Source of the DNA: Scytonematopsis contorta HA4267-MV1 | Lineage (GTDB): Bacteria; Cyanobacteriota; Cyanobacteriia; Cyanobacteriales; Nostocaceae | Length of the DNA: 64,000 bases | NCBI GenBank assembly: GCA_019359035.1 | Contig: JAHHIC010000066.1 | Span: 124,001 to 188,000, forward strand | Reading direction: 5' to 3' | Shown: positions 8,221 to 17,188 of the stretch, piece after piece | Numbering within the stretch: the stretch's first letter is position 1 | How the letters are laid out: the number at the start of each line of letters is the position of its first letter | Notes under the pieces: model-generated | Told to the model about the DNA's origin: nothing | The model's database searches: none | Seen by the model: only the letters and a program-made list of their open reading frames with translations | Program-made: the position numbers and the translations under genes

Positions 8221-9552
8221 TTAGTTTTGAAATGGCAAATTTATCGATGGATTTTTAGGGTATATTGCTTCTTCGGTTTCTGGGTCGAAAAAGTGTAGTT
8301 TATCTGGTGTTAAGGATAACCACAGTTGTTCCCCAACTCGCACTTGTCTTTCTGGTGGCACTCGCACTTGGATGGTGTTGGAAGCAAAGGAAATTTGTTG
8401 AAAATTGGTATCAGTTATTTGAACGGAAATATAACTATCGTTACCGAGGTTTTCGACTAGTTCCACTTGTACTGGAAAATTTTTTGTGGCTGGAACGCCT
8501 ACGCTTAAATGTTCTGGTCGAATTCCTAAAATTAGCTTTCGTCCATCGTAATTTTGTAGCGTTTTCCCCCAAATTTCTGGCAGGGTGAAACGAAATTGAG
8601 AATTAGTTATCAATAAGGGTGCGTGAAACTCTACGGAAATAAAATTCATTGGTGGTGAACCAATAAACTCCGCGACAAAACGGTTTGCAGGACGGTTATA
8701 AAGTTCCAAAGGTGCAGCAACTTGTTGGATTTGCCCTAAGTTCATAATCGCTATTCTGTCACCCATTGTCATCGCTTCCGTTTGGTCGTGGGTGACGTAA
8801 ATTGTAGTTGTCCCTAATTGACGTTGTAATTTGACTATTTGAGCACGGGTTTCGGCACGAAGTTTTGCATCTAAGTTGGAAAGTGGCTCATCCATCAAAA
8901 ACACTTGTGGTTTTCTGGCAATAGCCCTACCGAGAGCTACCCGTTGTCGTTGTCCACCCGACAATTGTTTGGGTAAACGATTTAATAGTGGTTCAATTTG
9001 CAAAAGCTGCGAGACGTTATGTACTCTTTCATATACTGTTTTTTCGCGGTCGGAAATATAACGCAAACCTTTCGGCAATTTTCGGCTGGCTTCCACCAAC
9101 ATATTTTCTGCCCAGTTAGGAAATGAGGAATTGTTTTTTCCTCTGTCTTCTAAAGAACGACGTCTCAATCCAAATGCTATGTTGTCGTAGACAGTCATAT
9201 GAGGATAAAGAGCGTAATTTTGAAACACCATCGCGATATCACGTTCTTTGGGGGGTAAGTCATTAACTAAACGTTCACCGACCAAGATTTGACCCCCCGT
9301 TAATTGCTCCAAACCAGCGATTAACCGTAGCAAAGTACTTTTCCCACAACCAGAGGGACCCACCAAAACCATAAATTCACCATCTGCGATAGTGAGGTTG
9401 ATTCGTCGCAAAACATTTACGGCATCCGAACGATGATTAGTTGAATCAGTTTTACTACCAGTTTTGGCAGAGGACTGACTTGACGAAGCAGTACTTTCCC
9501 CTTTACGAGGGGGATAACTTTTGTAGACGTTTTCTAAAGCAACCTGGGCCAC
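8221..9552 (-). CDS. Sugar ABC transporter ATP-binding protein (MalK/UgpC family)
   Basis: The nucleotide-binding domain has Walker A (GPSGCGKST), Q-loop (VFQNYALYPHMTV), signature LSGGQRQRVALGRA, Walker B (VFLMDEPLSNLDAKLR) and switch histidine (VTHDQTEAM). A C-terminal OB-type regulatory domain follows (ILGIRPEHL, residues about 330-440), as in MalK, UgpC and MsmX. Two insertions are unusual: a Ser/Thr-rich stretch of about 30 residues after SYPPRKGES, and about 45 residues between FGLRRRS and the signature motif. I place the start at GTG 9552 (MAQVALENVYKSYPP). The frame stays open to 9645, but that part is encoded by TTGACTG-type repeats. The permease partners are not in the window. Confidence 0.88.
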   Translation of the reverse strand: MAQVALENVYKSYPPRKGESTASSSQSSAKTGSKTDSTNHRSDAVNVLRRINLTIADGEFMVLVGPSGCGKSTLLRLIAGLEQLTGGQILVGERLVNDLPPKERDIAMVFQNYALYPHMTVYDNIAFGLRRRSLEDRGKNNSSFPNWAENMLVEASRKLPKGLRYISDREKTVYERVHNVSQLLQIEPLLNRLPKQLSGGQRQRVALGRAIARKPQVFLMDEPLSNLDAKLRAETRAQIVKLQRQLGTTTIYVTHDQTEAMTMGDRIAIMNLGQIQQVAAPLELYNRPANRFVAEFIGSPPMNFISVEFHAPLLITNSQFRFTLPEIWGKTLQNYDGRKLILGIRPEHLSVGVPATKNFPVQVELVENLGNDSYISVQITDTNFQQISFASNTIQVRVPPERQVRVGEQLWLSLTPDKLHFFDPETEEAIYPKNPSINLPFQN

Positions 9553-9567
9553 GAGTTTTTCTAGTAA

Positions 9568-9604
9568 TAGCTGTTGACTGTTGACTGTTGACTGTTGACT
9601 GTTA
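9568..9604. repeat. CTGTTGACTGTTGACTGTT heptamer repeat
   Basis: Tandem TTGACTG/CAGTCAA heptamers lie just upstream of the ABC ATPase start and prolong its frame artificially. Related CAGTCAGCAGT or CAACAGTCAAC strings are found at 31545-31590, 34088-34130 and 38892-38935. Confidence 0.8.
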
Positions 9605-9645
9605 AGCTTCAAATTATAAATATGTGGAGTGGGCTTATAATACAC

Positions 9646-10060
9646 GGTCGAGGTTTTTGCGGAAAGTCAAAAAACATGCTTTAGGGATAAAAAAGCAAAT
9701 AGCTTTACTTTAAACTAGCTGCCTCAAAAAAATATTTTGAATAAATATTATTTACGTGGTACTATTGTACTGCTGATTGCAGAACACAACCTTTGACATA
9801 TCAGGCGACGGCGTAAGTAGCAAGCGTCCGTTATTCACGACCATCGCTTGGTTTTTTATGTTAAAACTGACTTAAGCTTTATATTGCTAACATGGATTTA
9901 CTTAAATGATTATTAAGATTTATTAAAGATTATTGTATACAACGTAGAAATAGTCATAAAGCATCATTAATAAAGATTACCTTGCAGTGTTTTTATCCCA
10001 AAATAAAAAATAATGTATTAAAAATCAGAACCCACAAACAAAATTTAAAGATAAAAAAAC
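9646..10060. other. Intergenic region between divergent ABC ATPase and ssb genes
   Basis: An AT-rich stretch with no supportable gene. It must contain the promoters for the two divergent genes, but I cannot point to clear -10/-35 pairs. Confidence 0.5.
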
Positions 10061-10192
10061 TCCCCATTCCCCATTCCCCATTCCCCATTCCCCACTCCCA
10101 ATTCCCCACTCCCAATTCCCCACTCCCAATTCCCCACTCCCCACTCCCCACTCCCCACTCCCATTCCCCAATTCCCCATTCCCAATTCCCCA
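10061..10192. repeat. Heptamer STRR array (CCCCATT/CCCCACT/CCCAATT)
   Basis: About 18 tandem heptamers of the CCCCAYT type lie immediately before the Shine-Dalgarno site of the ssb gene. They keep a reading frame open upstream of ssb (Pro-rich [11 protein letters not shown]), which I treat as non-coding. The array would be transcribed in the 5' leader if the promoter is further upstream. Confidence 0.92.
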
Positions 10193-10209
10193 ACCAGGAG
10201 ACAAATGAA

Positions 10210-10911
10210 ATGAACAATTGCATTTTGATGGCAGAAATTTACGACGAACCCACACAGCGTTACACTCCAGACGGGATGGAGCTAGCCGAAATGATGGTGC
10301 AATTTCCATCAGCACGAGAAGAGGAGCCTCCTTTCATGTTAAAAGTTGTAGGCTGGGGAAGAATTGCAGGAGAAATTAAGCAAAATTATCACAAGGGCGA
10401 TAAGGTAATTTTAGAAGGACGTTTGGGTATGAACACTATCCAGCGTCGTGAAGGCTTTAAGGAAAAACAAGCAGAACTGAACCTTCAAAGAATTTATCCC
10501 TTGGTGACAAGTTACGATTTTAGTGCTGCACCTTCAATGGGAACACCTGCAGCAGCTACAGCATATCAAGGTAACTCTGGGGTATCGTCCTACGATAATA
10601 ATTTTTCCAATAATTCCAATAATAATTACGAACAACAACGAAACACTGGATATTCAGCAAATAATAATGAGTATGGGGTCGCTCCTAAAGAAAACTATCA
10701 GCAACCTGCACCCCAAACTTCAAATTATGCTCCCACTTCTTACAGCGGGTCTGAAGAAACTAACTACGAACCATCTCGTCCTGCGAATAAGCCAGTAGCA
10801 AATAATACAAATACTCGCTCGCAAGAAAAATTTAGTCAACCTGCACCACCACCAGCCAATTCACAGAGTGATGCAAGTGATGATTATGAGGATGACGAGA
10901 TACCATTCTAA
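10210..10911 (+). CDS. ssb: Single-stranded DNA-binding protein
   Basis: The product (233 residues from ATG 10210) has an N-terminal OB fold ([60 protein letters not shown]), a long Asn/Gln/Ser-rich linker (about residues 115-220) and the acidic tip [10 protein letters not shown]. That tip is the canonical interaction peptide by which SSB recruits repair and replication proteins. The start is set by CAGGAG 9-10 nt upstream and by the OB fold beginning at MNNC; the long upstream extension comes from the heptamer array. It binds single-stranded DNA during replication, repair and recombination. Confidence 0.9.
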   Translation: MNNCILMAEIYDEPTQRYTPDGMELAEMMVQFPSAREEEPPFMLKVVGWGRIAGEIKQNYHKGDKVILEGRLGMNTIQRREGFKEKQAELNLQRIYPLVTSYDFSAAPSMGTPAAATAYQGNSGVSSYDNNFSNNSNNNYEQQRNTGYSANNNEYGVAPKENYQQPAPQTSNYAPTSYSGSEETNYEPSRPANKPVANNTNTRSQEKFSQPAPPPANSQSDASDDYEDDEIPF

Positions 10912-11035
10912 ATTAGTTAGTACCTTTGTATACTTAAGCTTGCAAGTGAGTAATGGATTATTAACAGATGTAACGAATAGATTTTACGTCCGAAAAAATA
11001 ATCCGTGAATTTGTAGTAATTTTAAACCTTAAATT

Positions 11036-11078
11036 CCCCCCTTCCCTAGCAGGGAAGGGGGGTAGGGGGGTTAGGTCT
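11036..11078. repeat. CCTAACCCCCCTACCCCCC hairpin repeat, copy 3 (inverted)
   Basis: A perfect 12-bp stem (CCCCCCTTCCCT/AGGGAAGGGGGG) with loop AGC is followed by TAGGGGGGTTAGGT. It lies between ssb and the next plus-strand gene and may terminate ssb transcription. Confidence 0.8.
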
Positions 11079-11160
11079 CTTGTGTTATATTTACATACAC
11101 AAAATTATGTTTTGTTAAAATTCAGTTTATTTATAAGTAAAAACCCACACATAAAATCCT

Positions 11161-13044
11161 ATGAGAGAAACTGTCCTAGAGGTTCGTAATTTACAAGTAG
11201 AATTTCCTGGTGATGGCAAATTCGTGAAAGCAGTTGATGGTATATCTTTTGAGTTGCATCGTGGTGAAACCATAGGGATAGTGGGAGAGTCGGGAAGTGG
11301 AAAATCTGTCACTTCTTTGGCTGTGATGGGTTTGGTGCAATCACCAGGAAGAGTAAGTCAGGGAGAAATTTTGTTTCGTCCCCAGGAAGGTGCTAGGCAA
11401 ATAAGTCTACTGGGATTGTCACCATCTGAAATGCTGTTGTACCGGGGTGGGGATATTGCGATGATTTTCCAGGAACCAATGAGTTCCCTAAATCCGGTTT
11501 ACAGTATTGGTTTTCAAATCACTGAAGCAATTTTACGCCACCAACAAATTACTGAAGCGGAAGCACGTCAAAAGGCAATTGCTGGTTTGCAAGAAGTTAA
11601 ACTTCTTCCTAGTGACCAACAGTTACAGGAACAATATTTGGAAACTTGGAAACAAACTTCCAAAGAACCTCCAGACGGACACAAAATAGCTAAGCTGGTG
11701 AACGAACATAAAGAAAATTATTTAGAACGTTATCCGCACCAACTTTCTGGGGGACAATTACAACGGGTAATGATTGCGATGGCAATTTCTTGTAACCCAT
11801 CGTTACTAATAGCAGATGAACCCACCACCGCATTAGATGTAACCGTGCAAGCAACAATAATTGAATTGATGCGAGAATTGCAGTTACGTCGCGACATGGG
11901 AATGATTTTTATCACCCACGATTTAGGATTAATTTCGGAAATTGCTGATAAAGTCGCGGTCATGTATCGAGGGAAAATAGTTGAATTCGGGGATGCACGA
12001 CAAATTTTTGATAATCCCCAACATCCCTATACAAAGGGTTTGGTCGCTTGTCGTCCCAGTCTTAACCGTCGTCCCCAAAAATTGCTTACAGTTTCCGACT
12101 ATATGAATGTGGAGGAAACAGCAACTGGTAATTTACTAATTCAGGCAAAACAACCTGCAACACCATTAGAAGTGAGCAGCGACACAATAGTTAATAGATT
12201 AATAAGCCTCAATGCTCAGCTACCCTTACTACGAGTTCATGACCTTAAGGTTGGGTTCCCCATCAAAAATATGTTTGGTAGAACAAAACGTTATTACATG
12301 GGGGTAAATGGCGTATCTTTTGATGTTAAACCAGGGGAAACTTTGGGATTGGTGGGGGAATCTGGTTGTGGGAAAACCACTCTTGGTAGAACCTTGTTAC
12401 GTTTGATTGAACCAATGAGTGGTCAAATTTTCTTTGAGGGCAAAGATATCACAACCATCAAAGGAGAAGCTTTGCAAAAACTCCGTCGCGAAATGCAAAT
12501 CGTCTTTCAAAATCCTTTTAGCGCTCTTGACCCACGTATGAAAGTGGGAGACGCAATTATGGAACCACTGATAATTCATAGCATTGGCAAAAATAAGCAA
12601 GAACAAAAAGAACGCGCTGCATATCTCTTGGAACGAGTGGGATTAAGTGCAGACGCAATCAATCGCTATCCACACCAATTTTCCGGAGGACAACGACAAC
12701 GAGTTTGTATTGCTCGTTCCTTAGCATTAAATCCTAAATTTATTATCTGTGATGAATCTGTTTCAGCATTGGATGTTTCTGTACAAGCGCAAGTGCTGAA
12801 CTTATTGAAAGAACTGCAAGACGAATTTGGCTTAACTTACATTTTTATTTCCCATGATTTAAGTGTCGTCAAATTTATGAGCGACAGAATTTTGGTAATG
12901 AATCGGGGTCAAATTGTGGAAGAAGGTACAGCAGAAGATATTTACCGTCAACCCAAACAAGAATATACCCAAAGACTAATTGCGTCGATTCCCACAGGTA
13001 GTCCAGAACGAATGAAAAAAGTGGGGAGTGGGGAAAACAATTAG
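11161..13044 (+). CDS. Dipeptide/oligopeptide ABC transporter, fused double ATPase
   Basis: The 627-residue protein holds two complete nucleotide-binding domains of the DppD/DppF (OppD/OppF) type in one chain. Domain 1 (about residues 1-300) has GESGSGKS, LSGGQLQRVMIAMA, LLIADEPTTALDVTVQ and FITHDLG. Domain 2 (about 350-600) has GESGCGKT, FSGGQRQRVCIARS, FIICDESVSALDVSVQ and FISHDLS. Each is followed by the oligopeptide-family tail, with NPQHPYTKGL and QPKQEYTQRLIASIP. Such fusions (GsiA, YejF) energise uptake of peptides or glutathione. The permease and binding-protein genes are not adjacent, as is common in cyanobacteria. The upstream Shine-Dalgarno site is weak. Confidence 0.9.
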   Translation: MRETVLEVRNLQVEFPGDGKFVKAVDGISFELHRGETIGIVGESGSGKSVTSLAVMGLVQSPGRVSQGEILFRPQEGARQISLLGLSPSEMLLYRGGDIAMIFQEPMSSLNPVYSIGFQITEAILRHQQITEAEARQKAIAGLQEVKLLPSDQQLQEQYLETWKQTSKEPPDGHKIAKLVNEHKENYLERYPHQLSGGQLQRVMIAMAISCNPSLLIADEPTTALDVTVQATIIELMRELQLRRDMGMIFITHDLGLISEIADKVAVMYRGKIVEFGDARQIFDNPQHPYTKGLVACRPSLNRRPQKLLTVSDYMNVEETATGNLLIQAKQPATPLEVSSDTIVNRLISLNAQLPLLRVHDLKVGFPIKNMFGRTKRYYMGVNGVSFDVKPGETLGLVGESGCGKTTLGRTLLRLIEPMSGQIFFEGKDITTIKGEALQKLRREMQIVFQNPFSALDPRMKVGDAIMEPLIIHSIGKNKQEQKERAAYLLERVGLSADAINRYPHQFSGGQRQRVCIARSLALNPKFIICDESVSALDVSVQAQVLNLLKELQDEFGLTYIFISHDLSVVKFMSDRILVMNRGQIVEEGTAEDIYRQPKQEYTQRLIASIPTGSPERMKKVGSGENN

Positions 13045-13059
13045 CAATTCGCAGTTCCC

Positions 13060-13089
13060 AATTCGCAATTATTTAAATAATTGCGAATT
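13060..13089. terminator. Perfect 30-bp palindrome after the peptide ABC gene
   Basis: Arms AATTCGCAATTATTT and AAATAATTGCGAATT form a perfect palindrome 15 bp after the stop codon. The position fits a terminator-like RNA hairpin, but no T-run follows. The same AATTCGCA word occurs twice more just upstream (13045-13065), suggesting repeat-derived DNA. Confidence 0.55.
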
Positions 13090-13757
13090 GATATGGGGGA
13101 TTATGCGTACGAGGAATGCACAGTTACAAAAGTATAGTCGAACACATGTATTAAACGCATTCTAATTATGCATAAATCTCATGTTGTGAAGTATAAAATT
13201 ACAAATGTTGATGTAAGATAACAATATTAATTCAGTCGATAAAATCAAATATTTACTTGACTTAAGAAATGATAATCTTTTTCTCTGAGATATATTATAA
13301 GTCATCACAACATTACAAGGCTTAAGAAAATTGACTATTAAATAGGCTAGTAAAATCAGGTGAGCAGAGAATAATCAGGGGAAATAGGCTTTATTTGTTC
13401 TATTCGTGTGATTTTTATGTTACTAAATTTGGTCGCTGTTAGGAAAATTGTTAGCTGTTAAATCTAACCTATTTCCTATTAATATGTATTTTTAAATTTG
13501 TGTATTGTTATAGTTCACTAATTCATTAAACTCAGCTTAATGGATTTTGCTTGGGTATCCGCGATTTTAATAATGGCGTGCTTCTATCTGCATAGCTTAA
13601 CCCTATATACGAAAATATACCGTTGCCAAAAGACAAAAATATTACATATATTTTTTCGGGTAGAAAAATCCCAAAAAGATAAAAATAAAAGTTCGGTATA
13701 ATTACGTATTAAATTTGCGTGAAAATCTGTAAAAAATGAGAGTATGTAAAAAATCAA
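13090..13757. other. Long AT-rich intergenic region
   Basis: About 670 bp with no coding frame I can support on either strand and no tRNA-like structure. It precedes the histidine kinase gene and may carry a long leader. The segment near 13600-13700 has several A/T runs and a CGGGTAGAAAAATCCC inverted word. Confidence 0.5.
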
Positions 13758-16010
13758 ATGACGGCAATGGTAGAAATATTCAAAATTTATTTGCTGGAGT
13801 CAAATGAAATAGACAAAAATTGGAGAATAGGGCAATTTAACAGTGTAGGCTTAGTATTACAATCATCCCAAGCCTTATTCTGGGAAGAAGCAATTGCGGC
13901 ATTGCAGCTACTACCTCAGAGAAATACTAATCATCAAATAACAGCAATAGCATATCCACAAAGAAATCAACTATCTTTAGCTGGAGATGCTGTAAATAAA
14001 TTCAATTCGGGGACACTACCAACTGAGTACACGAGCAACAGAGAAAATCCTATCTTTGGCTACATCTACAAAATCGAAGAACAGGAATATGTTTTTTTAA
14101 CTCCATTTGTTTTTCTAAAAAACGCCGAAAACCATATTATTAAGCAAGAAAATTCAATACCCTTGCTGATAGTATCCCAGATAGCAGACTTCGGTAGTAT
14201 TTTTGAGGTAGAAATTAGACAAGTGTTTCATTTGTGTAAATTGCCTTGGGCTAATTTATTAACAAATGAGTTGACGAATGTTAGCGAAAATAGCCACTTA
14301 TATACACAATGGCTAGTTTCTTCTAATTTGAAGGGTGCTAACCTCCTCGAACTAAATGCACCATCAGGTAATCGTGAACTTATTGAAGATTGTCACAGTG
14401 AATACTACTCTCTAGGAGCTAGTCCGCTAATAGAAAGTACTATTGACTATGCTAAAAATGTGGAATTTACAATAGAATCTACAAAATTATTGGGTGTACA
14501 AGACAGTACTAAAGTTTCCCAAAGTAGAGCTTTTTCTTGGATGTGTAAGAAAGAAAATGTAGAAATTGGGTGCGAGCAATTGCGGAGCAATGATACAGGA
14601 GAACATCACCTTCAAGTAATGAACATTTTACACGAACAACAAAAACCTAGTCTAGAGCAAAAGGTAAATGTATCGCTTTTGCCTCAACAACTTAGGGAAC
14701 TCCAAAGGCTAACGTCCCTTTTTCATAAACAACTAACAGATTTACCTAATTTATTAAACTTAATTGTAGAAGAGGTTTGTATAGCCATCGAAGGTGCTGA
14801 TTTTTGTCTGATTGCATTACAAAATCCTCAAACTCAGCAGCTAGAACTCAAGACTACTTTTGGTATTACATCTGAAGGTCTTTCATTATTTAAAATAAAT
14901 AATTCTGAAAATAATACTATTAATGGTTTACTAGAAATAGTTTTTCTCACAGGAGTTAATCAGCTTTTTGGGAGTCAAGACTCCAGAATTTCTTCTTTAA
15001 TATACGCGACTGTAATTGAATCAGAGACAACTGGATGTTTAGGAGTGCTAGCAGTCGGTAGCTGGAATAATCGCTATGCATTCAATGAATTGGAACAAAC
15101 TTTTTTAAATTCAGTTACGGATGTGGCAGCAGTTGCAATTAACAATGCTAAACATTTCAAAGAATTAAAAGAACAAAATCAAGAATTAAAAGAACAAAAG
15201 CAAGAATTAAAAGAACAAAATCAAGAATTAAAAGAACAAAATCAAGAATTGGAAAAAACCCGTCATCAAGTACAAATACAGCACTTAGAACTTTTACAAG
15301 CAGCAAAAATAAAATCACAATTTTTATCCACTACTTCTCACGAACTTCGTACACCTCTTAATGTAATTATGGGGTTGTCGCAGGTACTTCTACGTCAACG
15401 TACTTCTGGTTTGTCGGAACCGCAAACAGAGATGGTACAACGCATTCTCAGCAACGGCAACCACTTGCTGACTATTATTGAGGATATGCTTTATTTTGTT
15501 CAAAACGAAACAGACCGTTTATCTTTTAATATTCAAGAATTTAATTTAAGAAATTTAGTTTTTAAGACTGTCACTGAGCATTTATCATTGGCTGATGAAA
15601 AGAGTTTGAATTTACAAGTAGAAGTTAATCTGAAAAATCCTTTGGTAGTTAATGATAGTGTGCGTCTGAAAGAAGTTCTGCTTAAATTGTTACTAAATGC
15701 TTTGAAGTTTACAGAAACTGGTAGCGTGGAAGTAAAAGTTTGGGAAGTTAATAGTGATAGAATTGCCATTGCGCTTACAGATACTGGTATAGGTATCTCG
15801 GAGTCAGATTTGGATATGATTTTTGAGCAATTTCGTCAGGTAGACCAAACAACCACACGGAAATACGGTGGTATCGGTTTGGGACTTGCGATTGCTAAGT
15901 CTTTGGTGCAATTAATGCAGGGAACTATAAGTGTTAAGAGTGAGTTGGGTAAAGGTTCTACTTTTTGTGTGGAAATTCCACGAGTGATTAAATCAATTCG
16001 TAATTCGTAA
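13758..16010 (+). CDS. GAF-domain sensor histidine kinase with heptad-repeat signalling helix
   Basis: A 750-residue soluble kinase. Residues 1-330 match nothing I recognise. Residues about 335-470 form a GAF domain (LPNLLNLIVEEVCIAIEGADFCLIAL). A coiled coil follows at about 472-515 with KEQNQEL repeats encoded by 21-bp tandem units. HisKA has the H-box SHELRTPLN (His528). The ATPase domain shows an N-box (LLLNALKFTETG), G1 (DTGIGIS), F-box (FEQFRQVDQTTTRKYGG) and G2 (GLGLAIAKS). No membrane segment or receiver domain is present and no response regulator is adjacent, so the partner is unknown. It should autophosphorylate at His528 in response to a GAF- or N-terminally sensed cue. Confidence 0.9.
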   Translation: MTAMVEIFKIYLLESNEIDKNWRIGQFNSVGLVLQSSQALFWEEAIAALQLLPQRNTNHQITAIAYPQRNQLSLAGDAVNKFNSGTLPTEYTSNRENPIFGYIYKIEEQEYVFLTPFVFLKNAENHIIKQENSIPLLIVSQIADFGSIFEVEIRQVFHLCKLPWANLLTNELTNVSENSHLYTQWLVSSNLKGANLLELNAPSGNRELIEDCHSEYYSLGASPLIESTIDYAKNVEFTIESTKLLGVQDSTKVSQSRAFSWMCKKENVEIGCEQLRSNDTGEHHLQVMNILHEQQKPSLEQKVNVSLLPQQLRELQRLTSLFHKQLTDLPNLLNLIVEEVCIAIEGADFCLIALQNPQTQQLELKTTFGITSEGLSLFKINNSENNTINGLLEIVFLTGVNQLFGSQDSRISSLIYATVIESETTGCLGVLAVGSWNNRYAFNELEQTFLNSVTDVAAVAINNAKHFKELKEQNQELKEQKQELKEQNQELKEQNQELEKTRHQVQIQHLELLQAAKIKSQFLSTTSHELRTPLNVIMGLSQVLLRQRTSGLSEPQTEMVQRILSNGNHLLTIIEDMLYFVQNETDRLSFNIQEFNLRNLVFKTVTEHLSLADEKSLNLQVEVNLKNPLVVNDSVRLKEVLLKLLLNALKFTETGSVEVKVWEVNSDRIAIALTDTGIGISESDLDMIFEQFRQVDQTTTRKYGGIGLGLAIAKSLVQLMQGTISVKSELGKGSTFCVEIPRVIKSIRNS
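15163..15254 (+). repeat. In-frame 21-bp tandem repeat coding for a coiled coil
   Basis: Units of AAAGAACAAAATCAAGAATT (one heptad, KEQNQEL) repeat about four times with near-identical DNA, inside the linker between the GAF and HisKA domains. A change in unit number would alter linker length by whole heptads without breaking the frame. Confidence 0.85.
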
Positions 16011-16079
16011 TAAAGCGGTAAAATATTGGTAATACTGATTTACGCATATCAAATTATTAAAATTTAATTGGAGTTACTT

Positions 16080-16718
16080 ATGCTGCTAGAGTTAGAGCAA
16101 ATAATTGTTCCTCCCGGACAGCAGTTGTTATTAAAAAATGTCACCTGGCAGATGTACGAGCGCATTCTAGAAGAATTAGGAGAACGTCGCGCTTCACGAG
16201 TGAATTACAGCCAGGGAACTTTAGAAATAATGACACCTTTACCCGAACATGAAAACGATAAAGTAGTTATCGGTGACTTCATAAAAGCTCTTCTCGAAGA
16301 ACTTGATACCGAATTTCTTAGTTTGGCTTCGACAACATTTAAAAATGCTCAGATGTCTGCAGGTGTTGAAGCTGACGACTGTTTTTATATCGAAAACGAA
16401 GCAGCTGTTCGGGGAAAAAAGCGCATCGATTTGAATGTTGACCCAAGTCCCGAACTTGCGATTGAAATAGATATCACTTCACGTACTCCGCTTGATAACT
16501 ACCAAGCACTGGGAGTTCCCGAATTATGGCGCTGGAATGGGGATAAATTGGAAATTAGTGTGTTGGTTAATGGTAAATATGTGAAATCTGATGACAGCCG
16601 TATCTTCCCACAATTGCCTATTGCACAAGCAATTCCAAAGTACCTGCAAATGAGTAAAACGGTAGGACGAAATACTGCGATGAAAGCTTTTCGTTCATGG
16701 GTCAGAGAATGTTTATAA
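16080..16718 (+). CDS. Uma2-family (DUF820) putative PD-(D/E)XK endonuclease
   Basis: The 212-residue product has the Uma2 arrangement: LLLKNVTWQMYERILEEL, RVNYSQGTLEIMTPLPEHE, then the nuclease-like core ADDCFYIENE...RIDLNVDPSPELAIEIDITS with the conserved D...E-x-D pattern, and LGVPELWRWNG. ATG 16080 is chosen because a GGAG lies 7 nt upstream. The family is expanded in cyanobacteria and linked to mobile DNA, but its physiological role is unknown. A second member lies at 58843-59541. It stands alone after the histidine kinase. Confidence 0.85.
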   Translation: MLLELEQIIVPPGQQLLLKNVTWQMYERILEELGERRASRVNYSQGTLEIMTPLPEHENDKVVIGDFIKALLEELDTEFLSLASTTFKNAQMSAGVEADDCFYIENEAAVRGKKRIDLNVDPSPELAIEIDITSRTPLDNYQALGVPELWRWNGDKLEISVLVNGKYVKSDDSRIFPQLPIAQAIPKYLQMSKTVGRNTAMKAFRSWVRECL

Positions 16719-16769
16719 AGAGAATATTAAGCGAAGCGTCATTCGTACCACAAGCCACACACAATCCAC

Positions 16770-16939
16770 AAGCCAGGGAATAAATTCCCTGTCTAAAAGC
16801 TGAAGTCCTCTAAAAGAGGACTAAACAATACATCAAAAAAATATTAAAAAAAAGTTTAATATTCTGCTAACAATTTTGTTTCTTATTAGTCCTCTTCAGA
16901 GGACTTTAGCTTTTAGACAGGGAATTTATTCCCTGGCTT
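16770..16939. mobile_element. MITE-like element with 53-bp terminal inverted repeats
   Basis: The left arm begins AAGCCAGGGAATAAATTCCC and continues through AAAGCTGAAGTCCTCT to AGAGGACTA. The right arm is its reverse complement with two or three mismatches. Each arm contains two nested palindromes (AGGGAATAAATTCCCT and AGTCCTCT...AGAGGACT). The middle is about 65 bp of AT-rich non-coding DNA. A half copy occurs at 58637-58714. No transposase is present, so mobility would need a protein supplied in trans. Confidence 0.75.
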
Positions 16940-16981
16940 ATGGGTGGGATGAATAACAATACTGCTCGGTTAAGGATTTTT

Positions 16982-17057
16982 GTAGGTTGGGTTGAGGAAT
17001 AACGGAAACCCAACAAACTACCGCAAATGTTGGGTTTCGTTCCTCAACCCAACCTAC
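16982..17057. repeat. GTAGGTTGGGTTGAGGAA inverted repeat
   Basis: Arms GTAGGTTGGGTTGAGGAA and GTTCCTCAACCCAACCTAC, plus an inner GAAACCCAACA/TGTTGGGTTTC pair, form a long hairpin. Related pieces occur at 28084-28114 and 28708-28802. It is a dispersed intergenic repeat. Confidence 0.8.
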
Positions 17058-17154
17058 GCATTTTCATGTTTTTGGGCTTAACCGACAAGTATTGGGATGA
17101 ATAATATTTAATGTTTTATTTAAAAACGCCCTCCCTCTTCAAGAACAAATCCAC

Positions 17155-17188
17155 CCCCACTCCCCACTCCCTACTCCCTACTCCCCAT
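17155..17188. repeat. Heptamer STRR (CCCCACT/CCCTACT)
   Basis: Four to five CCCYACT heptamers abut and slightly overlap the 3' end of the rsmH gene on the minus strand, so the last codons of RsmH are read from repeat-like DNA. Confidence 0.85.

Noticed and set aside
9993-10315. Minus-strand frames over the ssb leader
   Set aside because: They are heptamer-derived Gly/Glu/Trp repeats antisense to ssb.
13090-13757. Possible structured RNA in the long leader of the histidine kinase gene
   Set aside because: I could not find a stable multi-helix fold or a known motif by eye; left as unannotated.
16770-16939. IS200/IS605 insertion sequence
   Set aside because: Hairpin ends are suggestive, but the interior is too short and has no transposase or guide-nuclease (TnpB) coding capacity.
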